Source: Actinomycetota bacterium (GTDB taxonomy: Bacteria > Actinomycetota > Actinomycetes > Nanopelagicales > Nanopelagicaceae). Taken from it: 31,120 bases of DNA. Positions 29,984 through 31,120 of this stretch are shown in pieces (position 1 is the stretch's first letter; each line of letters opens with the position of its first letter). Both the position numbers and the translations under genes were made by a program. Under the pieces are notes generated by a model. It did not search any database. It had not been told where the DNA came from and saw only the letters and a program-made list of their open reading frames with translations. The stretch covers positions 1-31,120 of the forward strand of contig CANCSL010000010.1 in assembly GCA_947380835.1 (NCBI GenBank), read 5' to 3'.

Positions 29984-31120
29984 CTATTCGGGAGCAATCT
30001 CCTCTGGCTCAACTTCGTCCCTCACTTGAGCAATCGAGACCACAGAAACGCCCTCAGCCAAGTTCACCAAGCGGACGCCCAGAGTGTCTCTAGAGGTCTC
30101 TCTTACCTCGGAGGCGGCCGTACGCATCACCGTTCCAGCCGATGTAATCGCCAAAATCTCTTCTGCTGATTCCACGATCATCGCACCGACCAAAACACCT
30201 CGAGAATCTTCATCGATCTTGGCAGCTTTTACTCCAATACCACCACGACCTTGGCTGCGGTACTCCTCGAGCGGAGTGCGCTTGGCGTAGCCGCCATCTG
30301 TTGCCGTGAAAACATATTGTTGGTTGGCGTTCTCTCCGATGGTGGCCATCGAGAGTAATTGATCATCGCCACGGAACTTCATGCCTATGACGCCGCCGGT
30401 TGATCGACCCATTGGGCGCAATGATTCATCACTGGCCGAGAAGCGCAAGGACATGCCTTTTCTTGAAACAAGAAGAAGGTCATCTTTTTGGCTGACGAGT
30501 GAGGCAGAGACAACTTCATCTTCCTCTTTGAGGTTAATGGCGATCAATCCTCCGGTGCGGGTTGAGTCGTATTCAGTTAACGGGCTCTTCTTCACCATTC
30601 CGCCACGAGTCGCAATGACCAAGAAGGCGGTTGGATCGTAATTAGAGACGGCAATAACAGCCGCGATCGTCTCGTCCGGTTTAAACGCCAAGAGATTTGC
30701 TACGTGTTGGCCGCGGGCATCTCGACCAGCATCTGGAAGCTCGTGAACTTTGGCGCGGTAAACCCGACCTTTATTCGTGAAGAACAACAACCAGTCATGG
30801 GTAGAAGCGACAAAGAAATGGTCAACTAAGTCATCTTGGCGTAACGCAGCACCTTTAACACCTTTGCCGCCACGACGTTGCGACCTATAAAGATCAGCCT
30901 TGGTGCGCTTTGAATAGCCGGTACGAGTAATAGTTACGACAACATCTTGCTCTTGAATCAAATCTTCAACAGAGAGATCGCTTTCGCCCAACATGATTTG
31001 GGTGCGACGCGGATTGCCATACTTGGTAGAAATCTCTTCAAGTTCAACTTTAATTATTTCACGCTGCTTTGCCGGGCTTGCCAGGATTTCATTGAGTTGA
31101 ATGATGTCAGCCATAAGACC
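29984..31120 (-). CDS. gyrA: DNA gyrase subunit A, C-terminal part
   Basis: The last 379 codons of gyrA; the gene continues past the right edge of the window. DNA gyrase introduces negative supercoils using ATP. The visible part covers the end of the coiled-coil region and the C-terminal DNA-wrapping beta-pinwheel. The GyrA box QRRGGKG is visible, and repeated blades such as GRVYRAKVHELPD, GMVKKSPL and GYAKRTPLEEY follow. The end is acidic (EVEPEEIAPE). The active-site tyrosine and quinolone region lie outside the window. It anchors the window near oriC. Confidence 0.97.
   Translation of the reverse strand, partial: GLMADIIQLNEILASPAKQREIIKVELEEISTKYGNPRRTQIMLGESDLSVEDLIQEQDVVVTITRTGYSKRTKADLYRSQRRGGKGVKGAALRQDDLVDHFFVASTHDWLLFFTNKGRVYRAKVHELPDAGRDARGQHVANLLAFKPDETIAAVIAVSNYDPTAFLVIATRGGMVKKSPLTEYDSTRTGGLIAINLKEEDEVVSASLVSQKDDLLLVSRKGMSLRFSASDESLRPMGRSTGGVIGMKFRGDDQLLSMATIGENANQQYVFTATDGGYAKRTPLEEYRSQGRGGIGVKAAKIDEDSRGVLVGAMIVESAEEILAITSAGTVMRTAASEVRETSRDTLGVRLVNLAEGVSVVSIAQVRDEVEPEEIAPE

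Noticed and set aside
1..31120. CRISPR array, insertion sequence or transposase
   Set aside because: No regularly spaced repeats, terminal inverted repeats or transposase-like products were seen.

Overview
The window is a chromosomal segment of an actinobacterium. The block gyrA – tRNA-Ile(GAT) – tRNA-Ala(TGC) – (island) – ppiA – rhomboid – crgA – pabA/trpG – pknB – PP2C is the origin-proximal block known from Mycobacterium and relatives, read here on the reverse strand, so oriC should lie beyond the right-hand end. CrgA, mycoredoxin-1, and an Sdh1-type succinate dehydrogenase with its single membrane anchor are actinobacterial markers. Base composition looks near 50 % G+C by eye, intergenic gaps are tiny (none exceeds 300 bp), stops and starts overlap everywhere, and many mRNAs look leaderless. 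This suggests a small-genome lineage such as the freshwater Nanopelagicales (acI) group. That placement is inference.

Layout. 1-2.8 kb: a reverse-strand operon of two sugar ABC permeases and a transaldolase-family protein, next to tRNA-Ser(GCT). 2.9-4.7 kb: forward genes for mycoredoxin and Xaa-Pro aminopeptidase. 4.7-9.2 kb: reverse operon sdhC-sdhA-sdhB, a holin-4/YvlD-like membrane protein, and two CrcB fluoride-channel subunits, the first apparently starting at CTG. 9.4-13.3 kb: tRNA-Ser(TGA), HAD phosphatase, serS, pheA, a GDPD-family phosphodiesterase and tRNA-Leu(CAG), all reverse. 13.4-15.7 kb: forward PP2C phosphatase overlapping a PASTA Ser/Thr kinase. 15.7-17.8 kb: pabA/trpG, crgA, a DnaA-box-like cluster, a rhomboid protease and cyclophilin.

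17.87-29.71 kb is the most interesting part: a divergent catabolic island between ppiA and tRNA-Ala. Reverse arm: alpha/beta hydrolase, 3-hydroxybutyrate-dehydrogenase-like SDR, methylisocitrate lyase (prpB), 2-methylcitrate synthase (prpC), 2-methylcitrate dehydratase (prpD). Forward arm: a branched-chain-amino-acid-type ABC importer (binding protein, two ATPases, two permeases) and acetoacetyl-CoA synthetase. Together these enzymes would take short 3-hydroxyacids (C4, and C5 such as 3-hydroxyvalerate) through the 3-ketoacid and its CoA ester to acetyl-CoA and propionyl-CoA, the latter entering the methylcitrate cycle. No prpE, thiolase or regulator is present in the window. The substrate assignment is inference from gene content.

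Regulatory picture. Six genes carry TANNNT followed by exactly six bases and then the start codon, which is the geometry of leaderless transcription. Genes inside operons are coupled by four-base NTGA overlaps using ATG, GTG, TTG and, once, CTG starts. The island promoter region (23016-23175) holds several dyads and a strong 5'-UTR hairpin.
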